Source: Rhizophagus clarus (taxonomy: Eukaryota; Glomeromycota; Glomeromycetes; Glomerales; Glomeraceae). Taken from it: 64,000 nucleotides of DNA. Position numbers and translations under genes: made by a program. A model generated the notes under the pieces. That model was not told where the DNA came from, searched no databases, and saw nothing but the letters and a program-made list of their open reading frames with translations. Location of the stretch: positions 62,001-126,000 of the forward strand of contig BLAL01000194.1 in assembly GCA_015698045.1 (NCBI GenBank), read 5' to 3'. Positions 45,301 to 58,504 of this stretch are shown piece by piece (the first letter of the stretch is position 1; every line of letters starts with the position of its first letter).

Positions 45301-47840
45301 TTATTGAAACTCTGGCTGTTGATTATCCATCTTCATAGTTATTGACTCTGGCTGTTGATTTTCCGTCTTCATAGTTATTGGCTCTGGCCGTTGATTTTCC
45401 GTCTTCATAGTTATTGTTGCAATCTCAGAATAATTTGTCCCTCTTTTACTGAAAGTTTTAGGTTGTTGAGGTATACCACGAATTTCTCTGCTTCCATAGG
45501 AAATTTCTTCTGGTTCAGAAAAAACTACTGATCTTCTATTAAATTCGCGTTCTATTAAACTTTCTATAGATCTTTCAATGTTAGCAAGATCGTTATAAAA
45601 AGATTTTTCGAAATTTTTAGTTACAAAGATGTTTTTAAATTTTGATTTATTTAATATTTTTTCAACAAAATTTTTAATATCTTTAATATCATTGGTTAAT
45701 TTTTCCAATAATGTAGTATCATCTTGATTATAAAAGTAATCTCTATAATTTCTTAAATTCTTTAGTACTTTTATCGCTTCTGACGCTTTATTTTCGAATT
45801 TTTCGAGTATTTTTTCATTATTTTTTGCAGGCTGACATAATTCTACTATATTTTCTAATAATTCTATTGCTTTTTCTAAAAGCGAAGAAAATTCTGAAAA
45901 TGACATTTTTGAGGATGCTAAAAAAAAAATCAAAAATCAAATTAATTAATATTACATCACGTGATAAATGCTAGTCCATAAATCATAGCCAAGCTTACCT
46001 TTAGCATTATTTATATTGTTAAGAAAAAATATTTGTGATTTGGAGTTAGAATTTGAACGAGGTTTATCGCTAAACAATAAAAAAAGGTATCGTTAAAAAT
46101 TGTAACAAAAAATATTAAAGAATATAGAGAAATAAAATACCTTTCAAATGGAACAAAGAATAAACATTGAAGATCATCATTTGATAATTTTCTAATAACC
46201 ATTGTATTAAATGAGAGTTTGTTATCAAAGAATTTAACTTTAATTTTTGTAGGATGTTGTTTCAAGAGAATTGATCTAGATTCATCCTTTCTTAAACATA
46301 AAGTGAGAAATTTTGGAATATTCGTAAAATTTTTAAATTCATCAATGTTATCGAGGTTAATGGAACTGTTAAAATATTTCTCAAAAATTGCAGAAGAATT
46401 AATCATCTCAATCAAGTGAAGACTAAACTTGGGATATTGTTTATCTTTTGGAGAATGGGCGAATGTATATAATTTGTTACGATCATTGGAAAAATAATGA
46501 CCAATCATTGGATCTGATTCGTCTTTCGTATAGGGAATTCCTATATAATGAGGTTTTTCAGTTGATGACTTTAAATCAACAGGTGAATCATTATCAATAT
46601 TTAAAACTTTAACATTAATTTGTGTATCATTAAATGACCTCGGGTTATAATCCGGAAAAATGGATCTGAAATTTGTATCATAACCAACAACCATCCATCC
46701 AATTGTGAATTCGCTGTCTTTAATCTTAGATTTTTCTTTAAAATAATGAACTATAAGTTTTAGTTCTTCTTTATCAGTAAGAATTTGACAATGATAATAA
46801 TCTTTCATACCGACCACAGTTGCAAAAATGGAACAGTCGGCGTGTTTGTTTGAAATAATTTTTGAGATCCTTTGCGGTAATTCAACTATTTTTGTTCTAT
46901 TGTCTTCATCGTCATTATCATTAAATGGTACGGTTGTTATCTTGGAGTAAAGGATCCTTTTTCTAAAAAATGAATATAATTCTTTACGCAAATCATCATC
47001 TAGAAGTTCAAAAATACTAATCGGTTCAAGTAATCCTATGATATCCCAATTTCTATAATCATTTAATAAATCTTCCTCATCTTTAGTTTGATCGTCTATT
47101 GGAAATCGTTTGCCTAAAATAATCCCGGTAGGAATGAACTGACCAAATTCCTCAGTAATTTGCACGAATTTTTTACGATTACCTGATTTTAAAGCGTCGC
47201 TTACTCTTTTAATAAAATCATCCGTCGCTTTTAATTTATCAATTTTAAAAGATGCTTTTTCATATACTTGATATTTATATGTATTATCTTCAATATCATT
47301 GTAATATTCATTCTCATATTTTATTCCTATTTTTGCGAAATATTTTACATTCATATTAATATCAAGAGTAAAGAAAAGATTTTTCTTTATCATCCTATCT
47401 TCTCGTGAGTTAAATTTCACTTCGTCGTTTTTTTTATTGTTGATTTCATTTAATTGACATTCTTCCGTTATAAAAGCTCTTTGATACGCTCTTTTAATCC
47501 CATCCGAAGTCATCGTACATCCAAAGTCTAATCTATGTAAATCATTCAAGAGCTTCCAATATGGTCTTGAGGTTTCTTTTAAATATAAAGTATATGAATC
47601 GTTTGATACTTCGATAATATCTTTCAAAATAAAATCTTTCTCATTTTCATGTGATATTTCGGTCAATTTATTGTCAGCAAATTTTTTTGAAAATAATAAT
47701 GTATCATTCATTTTAATAGTGTCATTATTTTTAAGATTTTCACGAATAACCGATAAATTATCTTCAAGAGTCAACTTGACTATTATAGGTTTTGACGATT
47801 GTGAGCCATATATGTCAACTCTTATATTATTTGAAATCAT
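45301..47840 (-). CDS. Beta-grasp/MACPF-like/coiled-coil protein, copy 1 (795 aa)
   Basis: Minus-strand exons 47840-46141, 46069-45999 and 45917-45301 join in frame (phases 2 and 1). What look like two neighbouring genes are therefore one. Residues about 5-90 look like a ubiquitin/PB1-type beta-grasp (VKLTLEDNLSVIRENL, then TIKMNDTLLF). After RLDFGCTMTSDGIKRA comes a large domain with EFGQFIPTGIILGKR at about 231-245, close to the MACPF signature (FGTHxI-x(3)-LGG). The rest of that domain includes KPHYIGIPYTKDESDPMIGH. The last exon is a coiled coil (FSSLLEKAIELLENIVELCQ) ending in short TMKxENQxPE repeats. No signal peptide is seen. MACPF proteins oligomerise into membrane pores in some families; pore activity here is inference. 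Confidence 0.8.
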
Positions 47841-48540
47841 TTTTTAATGTTTATAGAAAAAATGATGATTTTATTTTAAAGAAAAATTGAGGACCTTTTA
47901 ATTTATTTTAATTTTATATTATTTTTTCATAAATAAGCATTTATTTATTCAAGTAGGTGATCAAATCAATAGCGCCAAAAATGTAAAATAAAAAAGAAAA
48001 TAATTTTATTATAATAATGGATATTAAAAAAAAAAAAATAATAATAAATCTTAATAGTACATTATTGTACATTGATTACAAAAAAAAAACGTCCATTTAC
48101 GTTCACATGTGAGCGACCAACTTCCAAGAGCGTAAAATAAAATAAAAATATATAATAATTTTTGTTCTAAAATAAGAATATTTAGAATGAAGTTTATTCA
48201 AAATTTCTTTTTTTGGGTGTTCTACGAAAGGTATAGCATCATGCCATTCCGTATAAGGTCAGTTACACATGATTAGGTCTTCTTAAAAAATGCATGGAGT
48301 TTATGCAATGCATAATTTGCCGTATTCATTTTTTCGTTCAAAATCCCTTTTTTGTATTTGAGTTACATACGTCGCGTGATCAGGAAAAATAACATTCCAC
48401 AAAAAAAATTTAAAAATAAAAAAATAATCTTTAATTGTATTCGATGTAGATTATATTGTATATATACACTGCTACTTCACAGAGCATATACTATTTATAA
48501 TTTCAAAAGATATTTCTCTTTACTTTTAGCAACTCTGGAC
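47841..48540. promoter_or_regulatory. Shared divergent promoter region, copy 1
   Basis: The 700 bp between two divergent starts match the region at 62337-62989 in patches. The shared patches are AGCGCCAAAAATGTAAAATA (47970), the near-palindromic GCATGGAGTTTATGCAATGC (48292) continuing ATAATTT, TTTTTTGTATTTGAGTTACA (48348), and GTATATATACACT (about 48458), a TATA-like box 70-80 bp before the plus-strand ATG. A second GAGCGTAAAATAAAATA motif sits at about 48128. Selective conservation of these words in a fast-decaying region suggests regulatory sites. Confidence 0.5.
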
Positions 48541-50191
48541 ATGTCTGATACAAGAATAATGTGATAAAAAAGGAACCAGAGACAGAAGATATATCGACAT
48601 ATATTAAATGAAAATTACGAATAAGTTATCAGAAATTCATGTCAACTTACATATAATAGTACTATTAGAATGGATGACACAATATTGTTTTCACAAGGTT
48701 ATAGTGAAGATTCTACTGTAATATCATAACGTCTATTCGTGAATTTATGGAAGATATTATATATTTGAAAAATTGTGAAATTCCTCATTAAAACTTATTC
48801 ATGGGCTTACTTTAATCCCCTAATAATAATAAAATTGAGATTGCAGAAAAAAAAGCATTTACAATAGATAATATCAAGTTTAATCGAACCTAATGTGAAT
48901 AGTAATGATGAAACAATCAATTTTAGTTCAAAAGAAGGATGGGAGAAAGAAATAAATATGTTTTTTAACGCTAAAGGTAGGCTAATGAATTTTTGATCGT
49001 TTGAATTATCCTTTACGAATACACAAAATGAAAATCAAGAAACTAAAAAAAAATTTTCTTATAATTATACAAAAATTTTTAAAATGCATTTGAGACTTAA
49101 AGGTTTAAACCTACTGAAGATTTTATCAAAGAAATTAAAGCCACAGAATCGGAAGATCGTGAAAAGTTTAGAAAAATCAATAAAGAATTCAGACAAATCG
49201 TTTCTACTAAAGTTGCTTTAGGTGGAACAATTTATTATACTACAAAAGAAGAACCAAATACTAACGATTTTTCTCCAACAATTGGCGTTTCTGGAATTCC
49301 TACAGGCCTTAGCGTTGGACATAATATCAATAAATCGAAAAGTGAATTAACATGCTTAGAGAATAAAAATAGCGGTTTAATCGGAAAAACAAAGTCTTGA
49401 AAATACTGATAAAAAGCAATGTGCCAATTCATTATGTGATTATAGAAATTGAAAGTGCATAAAATTTCAAGAAACGAAAAATCTTTTTGAATTTTTAAAT
49501 GGTGATCTGCACAAAAGTATAGTAAGTCTTTGGAAAAAAAATTCTTTATCGTGATGTTATACCTTTCAATGGTCAATTTAGAATACGGAGAGCGAGAAAT
49601 TGTTGATTTACTATTACGAGGAAAGAACAATAAAATCATTAAGAAAGAAGAGGCTGACTGTTGATGATCTATAACTGTCAAATATATCATTACATAAAAA
49701 TAATATAAACCTGAAATTCATTACCAATCAAAAAAAAAATATCACTCCAACGTAATTTAAAACACATTATCAAGATTATAAAAATTCAGAAAATAAAGAG
49801 TTCAAGCAATTCAATCTTGTTAAAAATTCTTTCCTTGGAATGGTTTTCAATGACAATATGTCAAGTTGCCTAGTTTTAAGTTTCAAGTACTCGTTTTAAG
49901 ATCTAATACTTACGAAAGTCCTTTAAGGAAAAGTTAATGGGATTTATAAAACAAGAAGATATATAGAAAATAAATCATTAAGGTCAAAGGGAAATAATAA
50001 AAATACTGGTCCCAATATATAAGCGTGAGCGTATATAGAACGAAAGAGAGAGAATGAAACTAAATTAGATTATGACCCAGTCTTTTTGAAACAGAAAAAT
50101 AATGAAATCAAATTAAAATACGCCAATTGTAAGTGCAAGGGAACTTGTTCATTTTACAAACGCAAATCGTTAGAAAGCGATCTTAGATGTG
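48541..50191 (+). pseudogene. MACPF-like paralog, plus-strand partner, decayed copy
   Basis: This is the counterpart of the intact gene at 62990. The start MSDTRIM is followed at once by TGA, and matching text then resumes in changing frames. The pieces are the ISTYIK region, RMDDTILFSQG, EAKNFAIDN-like text, and near 49184 FRQIVSTKVALGGTIYYTTK with IGVSGIPTGLSVG, the MACPF-like motif. Deletions and several stops disable it. Near 50053-50191 an open stretch, YDPVFLKQKNNEIKLKYANC then KCKGTCSFYKRKS, may be its last exon. The intact copy leaves the window before that point, so this cannot be checked here. Confidence 0.7.
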
Positions 50192-52490
50192 CATAATTTA
50201 ATTTTTTGGCTTTTCCCAATAATACTAAGGTCATGATGATTTTCCCTCGATTAATTATGAATGGTACGCAACGGTCGTCATTTATATTTTAATTCGATCA
50301 TCTCGGGCTTTATAATTTTTTTTTACTTAGATTTATCGAAAAAAAGTAATTATTCTGCACGTGATTTAATGACGTTTACTTGAATGATTGTCAAAATTGT
50401 AAGATAGGAATAAAAATTATTAAAATAATTTTATTAAAGTGAAATAAAAAAAAAAAAATAAATTTTTCTATTACACAAATTTCATTTATCGCTGTTTTCA
50501 AAATGACTGATGCTATTATGTTTGGAAGAAAAAAAAAAGAAAACCGAAAACCGGACGATAACTGGACGATAACTGGACAAATTATGGTATTCGAATATTT
50601 AATCATAAATAAATAACATCAAAAAACGGCGATAAATGAACCTAAATTCGCTGTCGCTAATTTAAAACCGGAAGCTTATTTAGATTAGATTTGGCCATTG
50701 TCAGTATGATACAATATTTTTTTTTTCATCTGAAGTTACTCGCGGCACATATTTCAAACGACGTTCAGTATGGAGTGTTAACCATTATCTAGCATTACCA
50801 TTGTATAAAGTATATGGTGATAAGAAGTCAACAAATTATAGTGAGCCCGTTTTGTACGGTGGTTATCTTTAGTATAATTTAATTTATTCTGTTAGTTGTC
50901 ATATCTTAAAAACAGTTTGTAAATTATATGATTTTACCTCTTCTCCAATACCATCAGGAATTTTTTTACGTATATCTATGGGAAATCCACATCGTATATC
51001 ATGGAAAATCGTAAGCTATACAGAAATGTATGGAATTCCACGTGTTTCTAAGTAACCTCCATGGTATTACGTGGACCGATCTACTTAAAAACTTGATGAC
51101 GGTTGCTCCTTTACATAAGAAATATATGATTTCGTTTGACGAATCCCTTGATATTCAATGACGATGACGAATTAGCATCAGAATTTTTTTTTTTTGGTAC
51201 TTCTATCATATTGCCCTAACGCTCATCAGAATAACCTTTTATCGACGCGTGATCATAATTCACCGAGATGTTAGTCTGGTATCTCTTATCATTATACTGT
51301 AGCATATAGGCATCGCTAAATATTGTAGTATGTATTGAAGTATAAGAAGTGAAACCAATCTTCTAATTCTTTACTATGTAGAAAGAGAAGTATAAGAATA
51401 AAGATTAATATATGACCATCATATTACCCAAAAGATAATGATAAGTTACCATTTCACTTTAATACGGACTTAAGAGTTACGCAAATGCGAATGCTATTAA
51501 TGCAGAACTCGTAACGCGATGTCAGGTAAATCGTAACTACATCAACATCGAACGATAAGATGATAATCAGTTAGATCTTGTGAAAACTAATCAGTGAACT
51601 AGCAGAAAAAATTCAAAAAAATTCAACATGACACATGGATCGATTAGAAGCGCTTTTCATTTAGAAGAACTCATAAAATTATTTAGCAGATACTACCTAT
51701 AGTGACGACATTGTAAAAGGTGTTCTGTTCGTGTGATATATTAATGGTAATTATCATTTTCCAACGCATAATCGACTCGACCTGTAGCCGCTTCATCGCC
51801 AACAAAAAATACGGCTAGCTGAGCTTGAGTTAAGGAAACTTATTCTCATCCATTATTTATCACAATAAGTCTATCCGGTATGTGTCGTTGCAGTAAATTT
51901 CATACTCCCAAGTATTCCAAAACTTTTTGAAAGTCTGTAACGATATGTTAGAGGTTAGTCTCAGAACTCCGGTAAACAGTTACTTGTTTTTTTTTTTATT
52001 TATGACACGCACAACATTTTTTAGTTTTAAAAACGAAAAAAATTTGCGTACTCCAATGATAACACATGAAAATCATTTTGTAATGGGCGTAACAAAATCA
52101 GGGGAAAAGTAACGACAATTCTCGTGCAACAAAATATTATCTTTATATTCCTAATTGCACGTGATATGAAAGAATGAGAAAGATTACCATTATTAGAATG
52201 GTTAAAAAATGAGTAGATTATGATAACAAGAAATCTTTTTTTTTTTTACTATTAAAAATGAATAGACGAATTAAGGACGTGGTTAGATGTTAATTTTACA
52301 AATACTGACCGGTTCTAGAAATTTTTCAATAATATAATTGTTTCTCAATTTACTTTTCACAATATTCCAGAGCAAATTGGATGATTTTAGAATTTAGATT
52401 CGTTATCTCTCGAAGTTATTTTTGAGTTTAAAAGAAAAAAAGAAATATATTAAAATTTATTTTTGCATTTATTCGAAAAAAAAAAATTCA
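50192..52490. other. Decayed DNA, one possible exon
   Basis: The stretch is less AT-rich than typical intergenic DNA here, with many broken frames, so it probably holds old genes. The best-preserved piece is plus-strand 50732-50869 (SEVTRGTYFKRRSVWSVNHY then LALPLYKVYGDKKSTNYSEP), preceded by a T-rich tract and AAG and followed by TAG. Another at 50940-51050 reads GNPHRISWKIVSYTEMYGIP. I recognise neither family. Confidence 0.4.
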
Positions 52491-52915
52491 TTCCCGTACA
52501 CGTACGTCCAAAAGCGCTAAAAGGGTAAAATAAAATATAACCTATCATTGAGCGGTCTCAAATAATAAAAAAAAAAATAAACATATAAATGAATGTAATA
52601 CATTATTGTCATTTTACCTTATACATTTAAAAACTCCATACAATTCAACATACGCAATGTAAAATAAAATTAATGGCAATTTACCGACATATAGTCACAT
52701 GATATATTTAAATCTTTTTAGGCCAATACGACAATTAACACTACTGAAATCTGAGCGGAGTTAAACTGCATGATTTTGGTGGTAGTACTTTGACGTCTGA
52801 TAGTATTAAAATTGGAGTGCGAGTATTCGCGATTCACAATACTCGACTTGATAATAGCATTTATGAAGATATGTTTATTACAAAAGAAGATTGGATAATA
52901 TTTCTTTAATAAGTA
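52490..52915 (+). pseudogene. Possible third MACPF-like relic, N-terminal scrap
   Basis: AAAAGCGCTAAAAGGGTAAA at about 52512 and GCAATGTAAAATAAAAT at about 52654 resemble the words of the divergent promoters at 47970 and 62490. An open scrap at 52772-52909 reads LHDFGGSTLTSDSIKIGVRV, then EDMFITKEDW. It loosely parallels LHRLDFGCTMTSDGIKRA and AFITEE of the intact paralogs. The similarity is short and could be accidental, but promoter-like words upstream in the right orientation make a relic plausible. Confidence 0.3.
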
Positions 52916-53033
52916 AAAAAAACAAAAAATATTTTAATATTTGTATAACAGATAATCAATTTGGTTAGATTATAATCATTTTTACATAAAAAGAATAATA
53001 CACTTTTTCAAGACGAAGTGTGATGATAATACT

Positions 53034-56000
53034 TTATAATTCATTAATTAAATTAGACTCTATTTTTTCTAATCGCAAAGAATTTTCTTGTACTTCTTTT
53101 AATAATTTCTGCAAAGAAATCTCATCAACAGGTTGAATATTGAGTTTATTTAATAGATCCATTTTCAGTTCTCGGATTTCATCAGTATACCAATAATTCC
53201 AATCACTTTTGTCCTTCATTTCTTTAACTCCTTCACGAGTCATATCAACATTGGCATAATAATACCTGGAAAAATGAATTTATATGAACGATATGAGCAT
53301 AAATCGACAATTTTTTTTTTTTTAAAAAAAAATCTTTAAAGTTACTTACAATACTTCAGGAAACCATGTTTTCCAACGCCTTTGAAATGGTAATAAATAA
53401 AATAGTTCAATTTCAGCTAGAATCTAAGAAAATTTAAAACTTTAGAATCTGCGAGTAAATCTTCCTAAACAAGCAAACATCAAGTAATGGACAATATTAT
53501 ACCTCTGCCTTCTGTATTAAATATGCAACTTCATTATCATCCTTTTCAATTGCATTGTTGAGTAAACCAATAAACAAATTCATAAGATATACAACAATTA
53601 AGAATGAAAATAAGACAATCATTATTGCAAGTGATGGATTATCAATATATGACCAATTGGTCAGTGCGCTTGAATCACCTATGATAAGATATAATTTGTT
53701 TAAAATATTTACTTATAAAAAAAAAAAATTTTTGTTTTCATATACTTACCAGTTAAGAATAAATACATTGCAAAGATAGCGGTTCTAAAATTTACAAACA
53801 TGTTTGTATTTCCGTCAGGTTGTTGAATCATATATGGATTAGGATCAAAAGTTCCATTTTCAAATACTTGATGATAAGCAGGAACTATATTCCAAGGATT
53901 ATTAGTATCATTATCATTTGTATAACTATTAAAAGAAAAATTATCTTCAGGTGATAATAGAATATAAAGTGCATGTGCAAAACTAATTATAATAATTAAC
54001 AAGACACCCAAAAAATAGATAATACGTTTTCCAACACTAATAATTATTGCAAAATATATACCAAAAGATTCAAATACTCTAAAAAATAATAAAAACTTTA
54101 TATCTAAGAATAGACATGTAAAAGAAAGTAACTGAATATTTCTGATATTTGTTTGAAGCCAATAAACAGAAGTATAAATTGGAAGTAAAAATGCAATAAC
54201 ATCTGTAATAATGTTAGATGATATGATTAATTAAATTTTATTAAAATATTGTAAAAATATTAATATAATTAATAAATTTTATTAAATGTATTGTTACGTA
54301 CCAAATAAATTCCAAAAATCAGAAATCCATCTAATAGGATCAAAGAAAAATTGACGAATTTCAAAAGTCATATGAATAGATCCAAGTACAATTGAAGTGA
54401 TCAAAAGTCGCTTTTGAATATCGTTATCAATATCTTGTGGAGGAGTTGTTGCTGCAACAGTAAAGCATCCAAGTAAGGACATAAAACCAATCCAAATCAT
54501 AGCATAATAATATTTTCCATAAGCATTCCATTTAAAATTAATTAATGATTCTCCATTCCATGTTTTATAAATGTCACTACTTATAGTTTCAACAAATGGA
54601 CTAGGTTGTGGTTTAATTAATTCAAAAAACCAATTATAATCTTTAGGATAGTTAACAAACTTAATATAAGGATTCATAAAAGTAATTGATGGTGTTCTGT
54701 TTTTGTTTTTTGAAAATTTTGAAAAAATATTTTCAAAATGATTAATAATATAAAAATAAAGAAAAGCAAAATTAATGCTTCCAGAAGTAAAATTATCGTG
54801 AATAAATCCATGTTTGTGTAATATATAAAATGTAACAAAATAAATTGGTGAAAAGGGTAAAATTATTAGAATTTGAATAATAGCTAATATCCGATAAATT
54901 TTTCCATATATAAAATTTGATAAAAACTCGTCATATTTTTCCCATAAAATAGATTGAGTTAAATTAATTATTTGAAGATATTGAAAAGAACTAAGATGTA
55001 AATTATCATTTAAACTTTCTATGTTATAAACAGGTGAGTCAATAATCATTGATGTTTCTAATGAATATCTTGTAATATATTCTGGATAAGTTTTATTCAA
55101 TAATGGCATTGTAGAAATAATAATGCTCAAAAATATTGTATTCCTTAAGTTTTCTTTGAAATAAATGATACACTTTTTATAAATTCCATCTATTAATTCT
55201 AATTTATGATCTTCAATTGCATCTTTTAAAATTTCAATACCATATTCCAAAAGAAGTTTCTTATTATCTATTATAGTTGAAGCATATCCATCACATATTT
55301 TAAAACTATTACAATTTGGTAAAGGTAAAATATGCTTTGAAAATTTTTCCTTATAATGTTCCATCATTTTCTTGTTTAAATCCATATGATAAAAATAGTT
55401 TAAAGAAATGGATTTGTTATTTTCATTAAAGTGATAAATAAGTAGTCCTATTTCTGTTAATATGATGATATCACTGTCATTTAATAACCCTATCTTATAT
55501 ATAGAAGAACTCTGCACTTTTTTCGGTAATTTAAAATTTTCAATTCTTGTGCAAGTTAAATCCCATCCACTATCACCATTGATTTTTTTAAAAACTTGTA
55601 ATCTAATCTTATAATTATCAGAGAAATAACTACTGATTTCCCATTTAATTAAATTTTGAGTCAATTTCAATTTTTCATCCTTTTTAACTTCTTCATCATC
55701 TTTGACTTCAAATAATTTATGTATAATATCCATATCATGTGAACTTAAGTTAAATGTACCAATAGTTAATTGATTATCATTATCAATATGCAAATTTTCA
55801 ATAATTTCATCATGATTACCATTATTTAACTCATCAGAAGTGTTGAATAAGGAATTTATATTTGATAATACTTCTCCCAAATCAATCTTCCAAACATCTC
55901 CATCTAGAATTTCAAATGCAAATTTGCTTGTAACTCGAATATTATTTGAAAGAAACATTTCTTGTATTTGATTTGTTTGTTCCGAATGACTCAAATATTT

Positions 56001-57130
56001 TTCTTTACAATTTTCAATAACGGAATTCCAAAATTTACTGTTTAATACATTACTGGACAAAGGAAATAACGAAGGAAATAAGGGAAGCAAAAGAGGACGT
56101 AAAGCACGGGCTTTCATCAACATACGTAGTTGTTCGTCTAATATTTAAAAAAAAGGTAATTAATAAAGTTTAATAGTATAACACAATTTTTGATATTTTT
56201 TTTAAAAAAAAAAATTACCGTCATTCACATCCAAAGAAATAATAGGAATTTCTAATTTAATCGAAAAAATAATAATTTTATCCTTATATCTTAAACAAAT
56301 AAGCTCCTTATTACTCTCATTGCTGGAAATGCTGATATTTTTTTCAATATATTCTCTAAAGTCATCATACTTGATTGTAAAATGGATTAAAATGAATAAA
56401 TAATAATTAGTTATAAATATTCTCAAATAAATTTGAGAAAATTAATTAATTTATTTATTACAGTACCTTCTCATAGTATTTTATTTCTTCGTCAATATTT
56501 AGTATTTTTATACCCCTTCTAGTAATAAGATTCCATTCACAAATGGAGTTATTTGAAAGTAAATAAAGTTTATCATCTTCTGGCATGCTAATTAGTTTAA
56601 AACCCTTTGGTATTTTGTAAATTCTTTTACATTTCAATTTGTTATTTTTAGTTTGTGCGGAATAAATATAAACATAATTACGCTTATTAAGTAAAATAAG
56701 TTCATTTTTTAAATTAAGAAAACAATGTTCAATATTAGACAAATTGCAATCTAATTTAATTTCTTGATAATTTTTCTTCGTCATATTCATATCATACATT
56801 TCTAATAATAAAATATATTTCAATAAATATTAATAGATACTGATTTATAAGATTGACGAGTAATTACTTACTTATTTCATCATAAGTCAAATACACAAGT
56901 TTCTTATCATTGGAAACACACATACATCTTACATAACCGAGTGGGAAATAATGAAACTCTGGGTCTTCGCTTATATTTTCAACATTCCATCCGACAATTG
57001 AATTATCTTCTCGACTAAAAGAAACGAGGTATTTTCCATTTGGTGATAATTCTATATTAGTAATAGGTTCTCCATTATGTGGTTCGGTTTTTTCATCGAT
57101 TTCATCGATTCCGATTTCGACTTGACTCAT
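53034..57130 (-). CDS. WD-repeat-like/TRP-type ion channel protein (1171 aa)
   Basis: Eight minus-strand exons (57130-56872, 56801-56467, 56369-56219, 56137-54302, 54202-53750, 53678-53503, 53423-53350, 53265-53034), all GT-AG and in phase. The N-terminal half carries WD40-like blades (ITNIELSPNGKYLVSFSRED, then IVGWNV). From about residue 655 come hydrophobic helices, including ILAIIQILIILPFSPIYFVT, MIWIGFMSLLGCFTVAA, LLITSIVLGSIHMTF and FLGVLLIIIISFAHALYILL. A pore-loop-like AIFAMYLFLTGDSSALTNW (about 1000-1018) and a last helix (VLFSFLIVVYLMNLFIGLLN) resemble TRP/polycystin S5-P-S6. A short coiled coil closes the protein. It is probably a cation channel at the plasma or organelle membrane with a cytosolic propeller. 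Ion selectivity cannot be read from the sequence. Confidence 0.88.
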
Positions 57131-58504
57131 TTGAAAATAAGGAATATAAAGTGTATTTCTTTGAAAGAAAAGTCAACCTAATATCTTGATTTTTTTTTTT
57201 TTTAATGTTACGATTTTATTTAAAATCAAGTAACACAAAAGTTTGTTATTTGTAAAAAGTTAACGGAGAAATGTTATGTCGTATGCATAATCAATTTGGC
57301 GTATCATGCATGTACAATTGGATGGATATCAATTATATTGTATCTATTTCCTGTAGTACTGATATGCCCTGGTTGTGCGACTTCTTGATTCTAATACTTA
57401 TATTTGGTAATTTTAAATGTAAATTTCTAGTTTGCAAAATTAATCTAAATGTAGATTGGCAAATTTGATTGTGGTGATTGAAGGCAGTTTAGTTTAATTG
57501 ACGACTGCGGTACAAGTAATCCAAATTATGCAATATTATATATATTTTGCAATTTTAAACTGTCATTAAAGTAAATTATAAAGACTGTACATTTATTCTT
57601 TCTTGACGATGGTATTCGAGCAATAATTCTTTTGTTAAATTAATGAAAACTGCAATACTTTTAAATATTTGTACATTAATTTATTATATTGAAAGTCAGC
57701 TCTCCTGCGGTATGTTAAAATCAAGAGCTAAATTTACGCAGGAAGAACGTACTTATATGATGTTGAGAGTAATACAGATATGAGTAGTGAATTGATTAAT
57801 AATTACTCCTGGCATTCCGTCAATTCGGCATTACGGCGGCGTAATATATTGCACCAACATCGATAATAGCTCATGTCGAAATGAATTATGTCGAATTGCC
57901 GAGCTGCCGTGATAGTCAAATTGACAAATTCGGTATTTTTTTTTTTAAAAAAACCTTCGTCTCCACCTGTCTCCATCGATCTTTACGTCAACGTCACACG
58001 GTTATTAATTTGTTTTTTATTATTTTATTTTTTTTTTTTAAACTTACCTAATTTTATTGATTTTTTCTTTTTTATTATGTACCATGTGGAAAAAAAACTC
58101 GCGCTTATAATATTAACTAATTATATATAAATATAAAAAAAAAAATTTCAAATTTACGATTTACCGACCAACCGCTTAATTTTCGTATGATAGCAGAATT
58201 AAGTTGTGATGTTTTTTAGATGATTTTAATCTATTTTTTTTTATTTTTGAACAAATTCTTATTATGACAATGTTTCATACTGAGAAATCTTATAAAAAAA
58301 ATTAAATAAAAAATAAAAAAAATAACAAGATGAGAAAAACTCGTTTATTTCTGAATCTTTAACTTGATTTATTTATTGTATAATAAATAATAAAGTTTAC
58401 AATTATAAAATAATAATGATAATAATATATAATAAAAGTATCTATTAGTTGAAAGTATTAGAAATACAAATAAAAGTAACTACTCTTACTGTGCTTTTTG
58501 TCTT
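57131..58504. other. Intergenic, with a doubtful small secreted-type frame
   Basis: At 57643-57783 (+) a 46-codon frame, MKTAILLNICTLIYYIESQL then SCGMLKSRAKFTQEER, has a signal-peptide-like start. It has no splice support or relatives and is listed only as a possibility. A frame at 57271-57468 has nothing recognisable. The rest holds the channel promoter and the 3' region of the 1227-aa gene and is AT-rich. Confidence 0.35.

Noticed and set aside
46011-46140. Hydrophobic C-terminal extension of the first MACPF-like frame
   Set aside because: It reads through a GT-AG intron (46140 to 46070). The spliced form matches the paralog exon by exon.
57643-57783. 46-codon small secreted protein (effector-like)
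   Set aside because: The signal-like start is short, there is no intron or paralog, and AT-rich DNA often gives hydrophobic starts. Kept only as a remark.
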